From NCBI GenBank assembly GCA_934247225.1, contig CAKQJE010000002.1, positions 135,265 to 199,264 of the forward strand: a stretch of 64,000 nt of DNA, written 5' to 3'. The notes under the pieces are model-generated. The model was given only the letters and a program-made list of their open reading frames with translations. It was not told where the DNA came from and made no database searches. Source of the stretch: an uncultured Clostridia bacterium. GTDB taxonomy: Bacteria > Bacillota > Clostridia > Christensenellales > Borkfalkiaceae. This document shows positions 1 through 8,628 of the stretch, piece after piece (within the stretch, counting starts at the first letter, position 1; every line of letters begins with the position of its first letter). The position numbers and the translations under genes were made by a program.

Positions 1-196
1 AGATATTGCCGATTCTCGTCCTTTCGATTCGTCCCTCTCTTTCAAGCGCCAAAACGTATCTCTGTGCAAGATTGAGAGAACTCATTCCCACGCCGTGCAT
101 AATCTGACGGTAGCTCGGTGATTTTCCGTTCTTCTTCTGATATTCGGTGATATAGTTTTCCACCCGTTCCAATGTGTTCGGATTCAGCGTTCTCAT
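1..196 (-). CDS. LexA-type winged-helix repressor, N-terminal part (runs off left edge)
   Basis: The first 65 residues are visible. They match the LexA/S24 N-terminal winged helix: a helix (LERVENYITEYQKKNGKSPS), then YRQIMHGVGMSS and LAQRYVLALEREGRIERT, which fit the 'sPs-reIa-gl-s-s-L-kG-I' pattern of that fold. The autocleavage domain, if present, lies outside the window, so it could be LexA or a shorter LexA-like regulator. The ATG at 194-196 follows an AGAGGA ribosome site. A sigma-A promoter and an inverted repeat lie just upstream, which suggests autoregulation. Confidence in the fold is good; the exact gene is not settled. Confidence 0.75.
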   Translation of the reverse strand, partial: MRTLNPNTLERVENYITEYQKKNGKSPSYRQIMHGVGMSSLNLAQRYVLALEREGRIERTRIGNI

Positions 197-220
197 TGGT
201 TTGTCCTCTTTTCTCTAATA

Positions 221-237
221 TTGAACTCTGTGTTCAA
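221..237. promoter_or_regulatory. Inverted repeat TTGAAC-N5-GTTCAA, candidate operator
   Basis: Perfect 6-bp arms separated by 5 nt, about 10-25 nt downstream of the predicted transcription start of the LexA-type gene. The Bacillus LexA box is GAAC-N4-GTTC; this site has the same half-sites with one extra spacer base. It is best read as an autoregulatory operator. Confidence 0.5.
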
Positions 238-253
238 CTTAGTTTGTGAGCGT

Positions 254-282
254 ATTATACCATTCCTTTTTGATTATTTCAA
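254..282 (-). promoter_or_regulatory. Sigma-A promoter of the LexA-type gene
   Basis: TTGAAA (277-282), a 17-nt spacer and TATAAT (254-259) on the minus strand, about 60 nt upstream of the ATG. Confidence 0.75.
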
Positions 283-378
283 CTTTTCAGTTCCAAAAAT
301 TTGGCATTGAAAGATTTTTTTATGAATTTTTTTCAAAAAAATTTGCTCCCACCGAAGTGAGAGCATCTTTTTTACGGG

Positions 379-1356
379 CTAATATACTTCTTTTATCTTT
401 GCTACAAAGTCTGAAAACTCCTCAAGCACCTTTTCGGGAGCTTTGATTTTGACCTTTCCCTGCGTTCCGACGATCCACGCAAAGAACGTTTTCGATACTT
501 GAACGGCTACGTCAACCGTATATGTATCGTCATCAATCTTTCTGATTCGTATATCGTCCCCGAAACGGTCGAACATATCCGAAAGAATGTTTGGCGTAAA
601 AAGAAGGGTTACTTTTTGCGTTTCTCCGCCGAACATTGAAAACACCTGCTTTCGGTATTCTTCCGTATTGAACAACTCGTATTCCGGGTGCGGTTCGCGC
701 TCCGCTTCTTCGACCTTTACGTTCTCCATTTTGTCAAGGCGGTACGTTACCATATCGTCGTGTCCGTTTGAGAAACACAACATGTAATAATTATCTCTGT
801 TCCACACCATAAACGCAGGATTGACCGTATATCTGTCGCCGTTCTTTCGATAGACTTTTTTGTGCTTCTCGTCATAGTTGAAATACAAGAAAGAGATTTA
901 CTTGTTTTCTTCTATTCCGCGCTCTATGGCATCCACGTTGTAAATCAGAGACGAACTTCCTTTTCTGCTTTTATCCAACGAGATAATATGTTTCGACAGA
1001 TTCTCCGCCTGATGGGAACACAGCGTACCTGACAATTTTTCAATCATTATATTTTTCTGCGTAGAAGTCAGTTTGGACGCCTTGATGACGTCTGCAAGCA
1101 TAACCACTTCCGCCGTTTCAAGCGGACGGCTTACGACGTAATAATAGTAATACTTTTTCTTATAGGATAAAACCTCATAGCCGTATTTATTTAATGCCGC
1201 CACGTCCGTTGCAACCACTTTGCGCATTACGCTGATTCCGCGTTTTGCAAGTTCTTCGCGTATTTCATCTGCGTTCATCGCATGATTTTCATCGGTATTT
1301 TTGCACAGAATATCCCATAGAACAAGCAATTTGATTTTATTTGTATCGTTTGTCAT
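379..1356 (-). pseudogene. WYL-domain transcriptional regulator interrupted by one in-frame TAA
   Basis: Two reading frames in the same phase join into one 325-residue regulator of normal length for the HTH-WYL (YafY) family. The upstream part (898-1356) holds the N-terminal helix-turn-helix (IKLLVLWDILCKNTDE...NADEIREELAKRGI) and the linker. The downstream part (to 379) holds the WYL domain (YTVNPAFMVWNRDNYYMLCF, then VTYRLDKMENVKV) and the C-terminal WCX region. They are split by a TAA at 898-900, where the family has a Lys-rich stretch just before the I-S-F-x-Y-F strand, so one base change (AAA to TAA) explains it. The start has an AGGAGA site. It may be a dead gene, a phase-off allele or an assembly error. 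WYL proteins usually sense ligands or nucleic acids and control stress or defence genes. Confidence 0.8.
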
Positions 1357-1508
1357 AAGCCATTCTCCTATAAAGCAGATGGTTGGGACGCATCAGAATA
1401 TAAAAAATAATTCTTTAATTATATCATATTTTTCGCGCTATTCTATTTATACAAAGAAATTCGGTGAAAAAGGCTTATCTCACGGGAAAAGAGCATTATG
1501 TTTTGCTA

Positions 1509-2117
1509 TTATACCGGGTGCTTGATATTTGAATTACGAACGTCTTTTCTTTCGATCTGCCTCGATTTGGCCTTTTCAATCTGTTTATCCGTCGTTTTCA
1601 TTGTAAATCTGGTGAACTCCAAAAGATTTGTGGTATTGGTTCCCGTGTTTATAAGGTCGCTGACGTCATATTTTCTGTATGTCAGTTCGTTAATTATCGG
1701 AACAAAGATGAACGTTGTTTCCTCCGTTTCGGTAAACGTCAGAACGGGTGCGTCGTCAATAAGTTTGTATTGCGGCAGTAAAAATCCCGAGACGCATACG
1801 CTTTTCACAACGTCGGGTTCGTCTTCTTTGTATGCGACCGTGTAAGTTACAGAATACGAGGATTCCTCTCCTTCCTCGGGTTTTATAATGACTTTTCCCG
1901 TATTGTCGTTATACATCACGAGAATATAATAATCGTACTTGCCCGCAAAATTATAGATTTCGTCTACGGATGACACCACTACGTATTTATAAAACATTCT
2001 TTCCATTCCGTAGATACCGGTCACGTCTTTCGAAGATTCTCCCGAACAACCCGTCATTGCCGGCGAAAGAGTTAACAGCGTTACGATAAACATAATAAAT
2101 GATACGAATTTTTTCAT
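1509..2117 (-). CDS. Small putative lipoprotein, unknown function
   Basis: A protein of 202 residues when started at the ATG at 2117 (MKKFVSFIMFIVTLL). The N-terminus is a typical signal peptide ending in a lipobox-like MTGC at about residue 24, so it is probably anchored to the outer face of the membrane. The rest is rich in Tyr, Thr and beta-prone segments, and the last 35 residues are basic. I recognise no family. An upstream ATG at 2135 would add MVYNIV but lies inside the -10 element, so it cannot be on the mRNA. The true ATG falls at about the predicted +1, with no Shine-Dalgarno, which suggests a leaderless message. Upstream, 2118-2305 has no gene; a short minus-strand stretch near 2230-2290 reads like a protein C-terminus but is too short to assign. 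Confidence 0.6.
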   Translation of the reverse strand: MKKFVSFIMFIVTLLTLSPAMTGCSGESSKDVTGIYGMERMFYKYVVVSSVDEIYNFAGKYDYYILVMYNDNTGKVIIKPEEGEESSYSVTYTVAYKEDEPDVVKSVCVSGFLLPQYKLIDDAPVLTFTETEETTFIFVPIINELTYRKYDVSDLINTGTNTTNLLEFTRFTMKTTDKQIEKAKSRQIERKDVRNSNIKHPV

Positions 2118-2123
2118 AACAAT

Positions 2124-2152
2124 ATTATATACCATTTGATTTTATTTTTCAA
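2124..2152 (-). promoter_or_regulatory. Promoter placing +1 at the start codon of the lipoprotein gene
   Basis: TTGAAA (2147-2152), a 17-nt spacer and TATAAT (2124-2129), read on the minus strand. The -10 ends 6 nt before the ATG at 2117, so transcription should start on or next to the ATG. Confidence 0.7.
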
Positions 2153-2305
2153 CCCGTGCCGTTTCCGGTATTCTATGCAACACGTTTCAGACTCTGACAA
2201 AAACGAAGTTTTGTTACAGACTTCCCCGTTCCAAAAAAACGTTTTCTATCGTTATGTCTCCAACTCCGCTTTCATACCTTGAATTCCATTCTTTCGATAA
2301 TAAAT

Positions 2306-2884
2306 TCACTCCGGTTTTTTATCAAAGTCGAGAGTTAAGTCGTAATCTCCGAGTTTATTTACCTTAAAGCCGTTTTTCTTGTATTCTTCATAGTTGAACG
2401 CTTCAAGTTCGTCAATTGCAAGCTTATGGAATTCGTAGAAATTATGCCACCATTCCCAACCGCTGCCGAGAGAATTTGCAAGATATGCGTCGGCTATATC
2501 ACAAGCCGTCTGCGGCGCAACGTAAAACGCACCCATCGCAAGGACGTTTACGCCGTTTCCTGTTATTGCTCTTATCGCCGCAGGAAGGCTCTCAACAACG
2601 CCTGCGTGAACGTGAGGACATTTGCTTGCTGCGATATGTATGCCCATACCCGTGCCGCAAAACACGAGCGCACGCTCATAATTGCCCTCGGAAATCTCTG
2701 CGCCGACTCGAAGTCCTACTCTGTGGAACATAAGGTCGGTGTCGTTTGGATCGCTGTCCTTTCTAACGCCTAAATCGAGAATTTTCCATCCTTTCTTTTC
2801 GAGGTGTTCTACGACTACCTCTTTGAGCGGAAAACCCGCAAAATCCGCGCCTACTACTAAATACTTGTCTTTTATCGTTTTCAT
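2306..2884 (-). CDS. rpiB: RpiB/LacA/LacB-family sugar-phosphate isomerase
   Basis: Protein of 192 residues with the RpiB/LacAB layout: an N-terminal VVGADFAGFPLKE segment that fits the 'aDhaGf-lK' motif, LDLG, and a central GTGMGIHIAASKCPHVHAG loop that matches the 'CGtGiG-siaANK--giRAa' motif, where one Cys acts as base in RpiB (here FCGTG). These enzymes interconvert aldose and ketose phosphates in the cytosol. The C-terminal 60 residues (WEWWHNFYEFHKLAIDELE) are longer than in RpiB (about 150 residues), so the substrate may differ from ribose-5-phosphate. A good AAGGAG site precedes the ATG. It is the last gene of the sialidase/lyase cluster and may act on a phosphosugar released there. 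Confidence 0.8.
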   Translation of the reverse strand: MKTIKDKYLVVGADFAGFPLKEVVVEHLEKKGWKILDLGVRKDSDPNDTDLMFHRVGLRVGAEISEGNYERALVFCGTGMGIHIAASKCPHVHAGVVESLPAAIRAITGNGVNVLAMGAFYVAPQTACDIADAYLANSLGSGWEWWHNFYEFHKLAIDELEAFNYEEYKKNGFKVNKLGDYDLTLDFDKKPE

Positions 2885-2906
2885 TCTATTACTCCTTACT
2901 TTTTTA

Positions 2907-4097
2907 TTATTGTTGTTTTTTCAAAACCATTCCGAGCCAGATCGAAGATATAAGGCTGCATACCGCACCTATTATCATTATGCCGAACGCGCCTATTACT
3001 ACGTATAGGCTTTCTATGAAAAAGCCCGGGAGCGCTTGCCCGAACGTCATAAACAGCATCCGCCAAGCCGTGTATCTCCCGATGTTTTTATAAGGTACAC
3101 TCTCAAACACCAACACGGGGTGAGCCATGCTTATTACGGTTATGGCAACATTCCCTAAAAAGTAAAAAACATAAAAGGTTACTATGCTTTGCCATGCCGA
3201 TATGAGCGAGAGAAACACACCCGACAAAACACCGGATATAATGATCAGATGTTTATGTTTCACCTTTCTGTCAAGGAAAAGATAGGCAAGATTTCCCGCT
3301 ATTGCGGACAAACTCGTAAATACCGTAAGATATGTCGCCGTTTCAGTATTAAGCACTCCGTCCCTCAGCCCTATTGCGGCTATAAGTCCGAAAATGCCCA
3401 TTCCGACGCCTCTTAAAACAGTCGGCGCAATAGCCTTATAAAACAGCGAATATGTAAAAAACTCTTTTAACCCGACGCTTTCTCTACTTTCTTCAACGCT
3501 TATGGTCTTATATGTAGAAGTCAGAACTCCGCACGCTATCCAAAGAAGAGAGCCTATCGAAAAAGCAATGGTCATCACTATTCTGTAATCGAATTTCCCG
3601 ACGCAATAAGACAGTAAAAGCGATACGCCTATGCTAATAACGCCCGACAATATTCCTACAATAGAGCCTATTCTTCCATAATCGTTAATATCGAAAATAG
3701 AATACGGTAATTTATAGCTGAAAACATTATGTATACCGAGAGCGAGATTACATATTATACTCACTGCCAGAATAACGCCGTAAATGGAATTTTCGCCGGT
3801 AAACAAACCTGTAGAAACGCTGATCAACGCTAAAAAAATCGACGGAAGCACAAAAAAGCATACGGTAACTATTTTTTTAAGGTTTTTAAACTTGTCCGAC
3901 GTAAACGCGCACGCCGCCATTGCCGCGACCTGAACTATAAGCGTTATCGAGGAATACACTTCCACTTTGCCGTTCGCCACGCCGAACCATATCATAAATG
4001 TCTGAACCACCGTTCCCGACGAAATGAGTAAAGCTACGGCATGCAATACGGAAACTATGCCGTATTTTACGCAGTTATCTTTTATTTTGTCTGACAT
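2907..4097 (-). CDS. MFS transporter
   Basis: About 396 residues from the ATG at 4097 (MSDKIKDN), with roughly 12 hydrophobic spans, as in the major facilitator superfamily. The charged loop TSDKFKNLKK between spans 2 and 3 fits the MFS loop signature position. The longer GTG start at 4145 would overlap the yhcH-like gene by 44 nt; the ATG lies 4 nt after that stop codon, so translation is probably coupled. The context (sialidase, lyase, YhcH) suggests uptake of a sialic acid or another released sugar, but the substrate cannot be read from the sequence. Confidence 0.75.
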   Translation of the reverse strand: MSDKIKDNCVKYGIVSVLHAVALLISSGTVVQTFMIWFGVANGKVEVYSSITLIVQVAAMAACAFTSDKFKNLKKIVTVCFFVLPSIFLALISVSTGLFTGENSIYGVILAVSIICNLALGIHNVFSYKLPYSIFDINDYGRIGSIVGILSGVISIGVSLLLSYCVGKFDYRIVMTIAFSIGSLLWIACGVLTSTYKTISVEESRESVGLKEFFTYSLFYKAIAPTVLRGVGMGIFGLIAAIGLRDGVLNTETATYLTVFTSLSAIAGNLAYLFLDRKVKHKHLIIISGVLSGVFLSLISAWQSIVTFYVFYFLGNVAITVISMAHPVLVFESVPYKNIGRYTAWRMLFMTFGQALPGFFIESLYVVIGAFGIMIIGAVCSLISSIWLGMVLKKQQ

Positions 4098-4101
4098 ACG
4101 T

Positions 4102-4548
4102 TTAACATTGTATCTTAAATACAGCCTTTTTAACCTCTTTTTCACCGTTGCAATTCAAGCCCGGTGCGTGCGGCTCTTCGGGAAGAAAAACGCAAGCTTG
4201 TCCGCTACTAAGAGTAAATTTTCTTTCACTTTCCACACTGCAAAGATAATAATCGCCAGCTTCGTCATACTCTTTGATTATCTCATTCGCCTTATCCGCA
4301 TAGCGTATTTTCTCGCAACCGCTTATTATAAGTTGAACATCGGCATACTTTTTGTGAACTTCATATTTGCCGTCAAACTCTTTTGTTCTGTATTCCGAAA
4401 CGTTTACGAAGTTTTTATCGCTTAAAACGTATCTGCCTTTTTCTAATAAGGTTAAATCATTTTTGTCTATAAACTCTTGTATCTCTTCTACCGCTCCTTT
4501 GGGAAGAATACCGTAACTTTTTAAATCTTTTATATTACCGCTCCACAT
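4102..4548 (-). CDS. YhcH/YjgK/YiaL (NanQ) family protein
   Basis: Protein of 148 residues, normal for the family. It starts MWSGNIKDL (family: 'mi-gni-dl'), has GRYVLSDKNFVNVSEYRTKE and the core VHKKYADVQLIISGCEKI, which matches the conserved 'fEaHrkyiDiq-ii-GeE-i' with the His used for metal binding, and ends with SGQACVFLPEEPHAPGL ('g-faiffPeDaHkP'). E. coli YhcH (NanQ) is a sialic-acid anomerase. Together with a lyase and a sialidase in the same operon, this supports sialic-acid use. AGGAG precedes the ATG. Confidence 0.9.
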   Translation of the reverse strand: MWSGNIKDLKSYGILPKGAVEEIQEFIDKNDLTLLEKGRYVLSDKNFVNVSEYRTKEFDGKYEVHKKYADVQLIISGCEKIRYADKANEIIKEYDEAGDYYLCSVESERKFTLSSGQACVFLPEEPHAPGLNCNGEKEVKKAVFKIQC

Positions 4549-4587
4549 ATAAATCTCCTGTTAAAACGCAAAACATATTGTATATGA

Positions 4588-5313
4588 TTATAATTCAAAA
4601 ATCGTTTCAACAATCTTTATTGCCGTGTAATAGTGAAATTGTCTTATAGGGTGATTGTAATAGTTCGCTAAAAGGTCGGTAGTGTCAACTCCACCCTCTT
4701 GCATTTTCTTCCACGCGGAATACACGTCGCAGAATTTTACTCCGCATTTTAAAGCCGTTTCTTTTGCTTTTTCATAATAGAAATCCAAATCTCCGCGATT
4801 CTGTATCTCCGCAAAATAAGCGGCGAGATCTTGCTCCCGTTTCTCTTTTAATTGCGGGCTAACTTTCGTATTCATTATATTCTGAAAAACGAAAACACAC
4901 TCTGCCCCGAGCGCCTTTACTTTCGCAAAAATACTCTCTAATGCGTCGGTATAGTTTTTGACCTTACCTCTGCCCTGACAACCGTCGTTAAGTCCAAAAC
5001 TTACTACGACTAAATCCGGATTAAAAGGCGCAATATCCCTTTCAAAACGGTTGCTTCCGTTAGGCGCACTATCTCCGCTTATACCACTGTTTATAACGTT
5101 TATCTGAACAGAGGGATAAAGAATATTCAGTATCTCTTTTACCCTTGTCGGATAGCCGCTTTTTGCGTCGAATACAGTTTGAATCGTGTTGTTTTCGTCA
5201 AAGTAGCACTCGAAACAACCTTGCGTTACGCTGTCGCCCAAAAAGGCGATAGTTACGGGCTTTGCGCCGTAAATATCTTTGTTCTTTAAGTCTAATTTTC
5301 TGATCAAGTCCAT
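4588..5313 (-). CDS. SGNH/GDSL-family hydrolase
   Basis: About 241 residues from the ATG at 5313 (MDLIRKLDL), chosen over the GTG at 5322 because AGGTGAG sits at the right distance from the ATG. Block I is FLGDSVTQG with the nucleophile Ser. Block III is VVSFGLNDG (G-x-N-D). An SGNH block V D-x-x-x-H is not obvious; the segment near NYYNHPIRQFHYYTA could supply the His. Such enzymes are cytosolic or secreted carbohydrate esterases; there is no signal peptide here. Next to a sialidase and lyase, an O-acetyl sialate esterase role is plausible but unproved. It is spaced 16 nt from the sialidase gene. Confidence 0.8.
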   Translation of the reverse strand: MDLIRKLDLKNKDIYGAKPVTIAFLGDSVTQGCFECYFDENNTIQTVFDAKSGYPTRVKEILNILYPSVQINVINSGISGDSAPNGSNRFERDIAPFNPDLVVVSFGLNDGCQGRGKVKNYTDALESIFAKVKALGAECVFVFQNIMNTKVSPQLKEKREQDLAAYFAEIQNRGDLDFYYEKAKETALKCGVKFCDVYSAWKKMQEGGVDTTDLLANYYNHPIRQFHYYTAIKIVETIFEL

Positions 5314-5329
5314 TTGTCTCACCTAAAAA

Positions 5330-6427
5330 TTACATCTTCCATTTGATATAATAAATACCTGCGTTTTTCATCCCTTCACGAATCATGTAATATACGGTTA
5401 AAAACGTTCCGTCATTTAATTCTACCGTCGTAGGATAACCGAGGTCTGTGTTTTTAGCGTCGTCTTTTATAATTATCTCTTCCGACCATGTTTCGCCCTC
5501 GTCTTTGCTTATTCTTGCCCTCAGCCCCATATCGTCGAACCTATATCCATATGTAGATAGCAAGTCTCCGTTTTTGAGTAGAGTAAGATGAGGCGGAAAG
5601 CCTTTTTCTATTACAAATTTCAATTCGCCGAACGTCTTTCCTCCGTCGTCGGAATACGTTTGGTAAATACCGTGCTTGTCCTTACCGTTATATCTTATCT
5701 GAACGAGTATTCGCCCGCTTTTTAAAACGATAGGGTGCGCTTCGCTCATACACGCATATCCCGGAATTTCCCCATCTACAACCTTGGATTTTATTTCCCA
5801 CTTTTTGCCGTCCGCGCTCGTGAGCATATAAAAGCCCTTATCAAAAACATCAAATTCGCCGTATTTCGTCTTATCCTGCAAAGACTTACCGACAAATATC
5901 AATTCTCCGTTTACCCCTACGCAAGGTCCGTGCGGAGCATGTATCGGTAAAATTCCGAAATCTTCAAACGTCTCTCCGTTGTCATAACTTATAACGTGTG
6001 TTCCGCCGAGATATTTATCGCAAATTTCATCTTTATCATATTTGCTAAAAAGATATTCGTAATAACTGTCGTTTACCGCAGATAATTCCGGCTTCATATC
6101 TTTTATTAAACGTGTTTGCAATTCGGGCGTGTTGGTAAAACTCGACACGAAAATTTTATCTCTGTTTTTACCGAAAACGCATATTCCGCCGTCACGGTCG
6201 TCTAAAACTGTATTTATTACCGTCTTAGGTTTCGTCCACGTCTTTGCGCCGTCTTTCGATACCGTCAGATACACCCTGCCGAAAGGACAAACGTGCCATA
6301 ATCTATTTCCCGAAAATACAACCGCTATGCTTCCGTCTTTTAATAAAGTACACGTCGGCCATGCGGAATAGCCGAACGGCTCTTGATTTTCATAAACCGT
6401 TCCGTTTTCTATTACTTTGACTTTCAT
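5330..6427 (-). CDS. Sialidase-superfamily protein (BNR/Asp-box beta-propeller)
   Basis: About 365 residues from the ATG at 6427, which follows AGGTGAT at the right spacing. Five Asp-box-like motifs S-x-D-x-G-x-x-W/F are visible (SKDGAKTW, SYDNGETF, TSADGKKW, YSDDGGKTF, SKDEGETW), spaced as in six-bladed sialidase propellers. An N-terminal Arg (SGNRLW) and a later Arg (VQIRYNG) could belong to the Arg triad. There is no signal peptide, so the enzyme would be cytosolic and act on imported oligosaccharides, which is unusual for a sialidase. The fold is clear; sialidase activity is inferred from the neighbouring NanA-like and YhcH-like genes. Confidence 0.85.
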   Translation of the reverse strand: MKVKVIENGTVYENQEPFGYSAWPTCTLLKDGSIAVVFSGNRLWHVCPFGRVYLTVSKDGAKTWTKPKTVINTVLDDRDGGICVFGKNRDKIFVSSFTNTPELQTRLIKDMKPELSAVNDSYYEYLFSKYDKDEICDKYLGGTHVISYDNGETFEDFGILPIHAPHGPCVGVNGELIFVGKSLQDKTKYGEFDVFDKGFYMLTSADGKKWEIKSKVVDGEIPGYACMSEAHPIVLKSGRILVQIRYNGKDKHGIYQTYSDDGGKTFGELKFVIEKGFPPHLTLLKNGDLLSTYGYRFDDMGLRARISKDEGETWSEEIIIKDDAKNTDLGYPTTVELNDGTFLTVYYMIREGMKNAGIYYIKWKM

Positions 6428-6432
6428 TTCTA

Positions 6433-7545
6433 TCACCTGTTGTATTTATTATAGTTGCGTAATAATATTTCGTTTGAAATCGCTTTTTCGTCTTTTGTTT
6501 CGCCTATATACCCTGAATCCATTTTATGAAACTCTGCTATTTCTTTCGGTAAACCGTATCTTGCGGCATATATCGCTTCGGAAAAATCTTCACGGGCATT
6601 TCCTCCGCCATAATTAGAGAGCAGAATTATATCGAAATCGTCTTCCGCAAGTTGAACGTGCAGCGTTCTGAATCCCGAATGCCCGCCGTTATGCTGTATG
6701 CGCTTTTTGTCGTGCCAATCGAACACCATACAGCCCATTCCGAACGCTCCGCTTACTCCGAACGGACTTAAAACGGTATCCCACGTTGATTCTTTTAAGA
6801 TAAGTCTATTTTTTATTGCGATATTCAATTTGTACAAATTGTCTGCCGTACCGACTATATCTCCCGCTCCGAACATCCAACGAGTTGACTTTTCTACCGG
6901 ATAAAAATTCTTTCCGTCATATTCATATTCATATTCATGAACTCTATTCGGTATTTCAAACCCAACCTTATCGACAATAGCGGTTTTCATTTCAAGCGAA
7001 TCGAATATCTCTTTTCTCATATATTCGGAATATTCTATCCCAGAAACGTTCTCTATAATGAGCGCAGCGCAGATAAAATTTATGTTCTGATACTTGAATT
7101 CTTTGCCCGGCGCAATTCCCTTTGTAATTTCTTTTAATCTGAGCAGTTCTTTTCTTATAGGCAATTCGTCATCATAATATTTTTCTTTATATAACGGCGT
7201 TTGCTCGAAATCCGGTAAACCACTCGTGTGATGAAGAAGGTGCCTTAAAGTTAAATTACAGTCAAAACCGCTCATTTCGGGAAGGTAAACCGACGGATGA
7301 TTATCAATATCGACAAGTCCTTTATCGCAAAGTTTCATTAGCCCCAATACGCAAAACGGCTTCGATATAGAATAATAAGTAAACATGGAATTCTTATCGA
7401 AAGGGACTTTTTCAACGTAATCGGCATAGCCGACGTTTCTTTCATATATTATCTTATCCCTCTCCGTTACTCGTAAGACACCGGAGAAAGGAAACACTTT
7501 TGAGTATCCGTCGATATACTTATCTAAAAATTTAACGTTTATCAT
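6433..7545 (-). CDS. Serine hydrolase, beta-lactamase/PBP-like family
   Basis: Protein of 370 residues with the class C beta-lactamase-like fold. The S-x-x-K motif is SISK at residues 59-62, followed by LRHLLHHTSGLPD (the family's 'lt-r-LL-HtSGl'). A Y-x-N motif occurs in KYQNINF, and the third motif is HNGGHSG. The family includes esterases, D-aminopeptidases and PBP4*-like proteins. There is no signal peptide, so it is probably a cytosolic esterase. Its stop lies 5 nt before the sialidase ATG, so the pair is co-translated. An acyl group on an imported sugar is a possible substrate. Confidence 0.85.
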   Translation of the reverse strand: MINVKFLDKYIDGYSKVFPFSGVLRVTERDKIIYERNVGYADYVEKVPFDKNSMFTYYSISKPFCVLGLMKLCDKGLVDIDNHPSVYLPEMSGFDCNLTLRHLLHHTSGLPDFEQTPLYKEKYYDDELPIRKELLRLKEITKGIAPGKEFKYQNINFICAALIIENVSGIEYSEYMRKEIFDSLEMKTAIVDKVGFEIPNRVHEYEYEYDGKNFYPVEKSTRWMFGAGDIVGTADNLYKLNIAIKNRLILKESTWDTVLSPFGVSGAFGMGCMVFDWHDKKRIQHNGGHSGFRTLHVQLAEDDFDIILLSNYGGGNAREDFSEAIYAARYGLPKEIAEFHKMDSGYIGETKDEKAISNEILLRNYNKYNR

Positions 7546-7561
7546 ATAATCTCTGATTAAA

Positions 7562-8431
7562 TCAGAATTTTACGCTTTCGTAAACTCCTTTTATCTTCGC
7601 CTTGTCATCAACGGTCAGCGGAGAAAACGGCTCTCTCGAAACGGGTTGAATATCTAATCCCTGTAAACTCATAACATATTTCGTCGCGGCAATAACGTTA
7701 TTGCCGACAGAAATCACGCATTCGGTAATAGTATTCAACTTATGGATAATGTCAAGCGCCTCTTTGTTTTTACCTTGTTTAAAAAGTGCTCTTGCTTGAA
7801 TATATTTATCCGCATAATAATTATAGGTCGTGCCTATCGCGCCGTGCGAACCTACCGCCGCCCCTGCCAAAAACGCTTCGTCTGCACCGGTATACAACTT
7901 CTTATTCGGATAGTCCGCAATAAGTCTTTCAAGAAAATAAAAATTATAGCCCGTATATTTAACCGCGGTTATCTTTTCGTCTTTCAGTAGTTCTCTCATT
8001 TCGTCTAACGAATAAGTGCGTGCCTGCGCCGCATTATAGATCATTAAATTGAGTTTGGTTGCATGCGCTATTTTATGAAAGTATTCTTTTATCTGCCCAA
8101 AAGTATAACCGAAATAATACGGAGCAACTGCGGAAAGCATACTTGCGCCCGCTTTTTCTGCGTGTTTGGCAAGTTCTATCGCTTCCGCAGTCGATTGCGA
8201 GCCTATGTGCGCGATGACTTCTTTATCTTCGGCATTCGCAATAATAACTTCTAGGCAACGCTTCCGCTCTTCCGTCGTCAGAAGATTGAACTCGCTTGAA
8301 CCTCCGCATGCGTAGATACCGTCCGCGCCCTTTTCGAGAACAAATTTCGTGGCATTCGCCAAAACCTCATAATCAACTTCTCTGTTTTTCTTAAACGGCG
8401 TAACTAACGGCACATAAATACCGGTTTTCAT
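7562..8431 (-). CDS. nanA: DapA-family lyase, N-acetylneuraminate lyase-like
   Basis: About 289 residues from the ATG at 8431, which has a strong GGAGG site; an upstream extension is not supported. TIM-barrel aldolase of the DHDPS/NAL class: GIYVPLVTPF at the N-terminus, Schiff-base Lys158 in AVKYTG and Tyr132 in MIYNA. The carboxylate-binding loop reads GGSSEF instead of the usual G-S/T-T/S-G-E, so the substrate may deviate from Neu5Ac. NAL splits sialic acid into N-acetylmannosamine and pyruvate. It is the first gene of the cluster; no NanE or NanK is visible in the window. Confidence 0.75.
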   Translation of the reverse strand: MKTGIYVPLVTPFKKNREVDYEVLANATKFVLEKGADGIYACGGSSEFNLLTTEERKRCLEVIIANAEDKEVIAHIGSQSTAEAIELAKHAEKAGASMLSAVAPYYFGYTFGQIKEYFHKIAHATKLNLMIYNAAQARTYSLDEMRELLKDEKITAVKYTGYNFYFLERLIADYPNKKLYTGADEAFLAGAAVGSHGAIGTTYNYYADKYIQARALFKQGKNKEALDIIHKLNTITECVISVGNNVIAATKYVMSLQGLDIQPVSREPFSPLTVDDKAKIKGVYESVKF

Positions 8432-8628
8432 ATAATACCCTCCAAAAATAATTTTTATTTTTATATGCTTAATAATATCATTGAGGTTATCCCTATAATT
8501 ACGCATGGATCATCAACGACGAAAAACCTCTGCGATTATCTTGAAAGTATTCGTCAAGAAAAAGTAATAATATATTTTTCCATTCATCCAAATCAAGAAC
8601 TATTGACATATATATACTCGTTTTTGCT

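Noticed and set aside
1418..1446. Promoter for the WYL gene with TATAAT at 1418-1423
   Set aside because: No acceptable -35 was found at 16-18 nt, so it was not listed.
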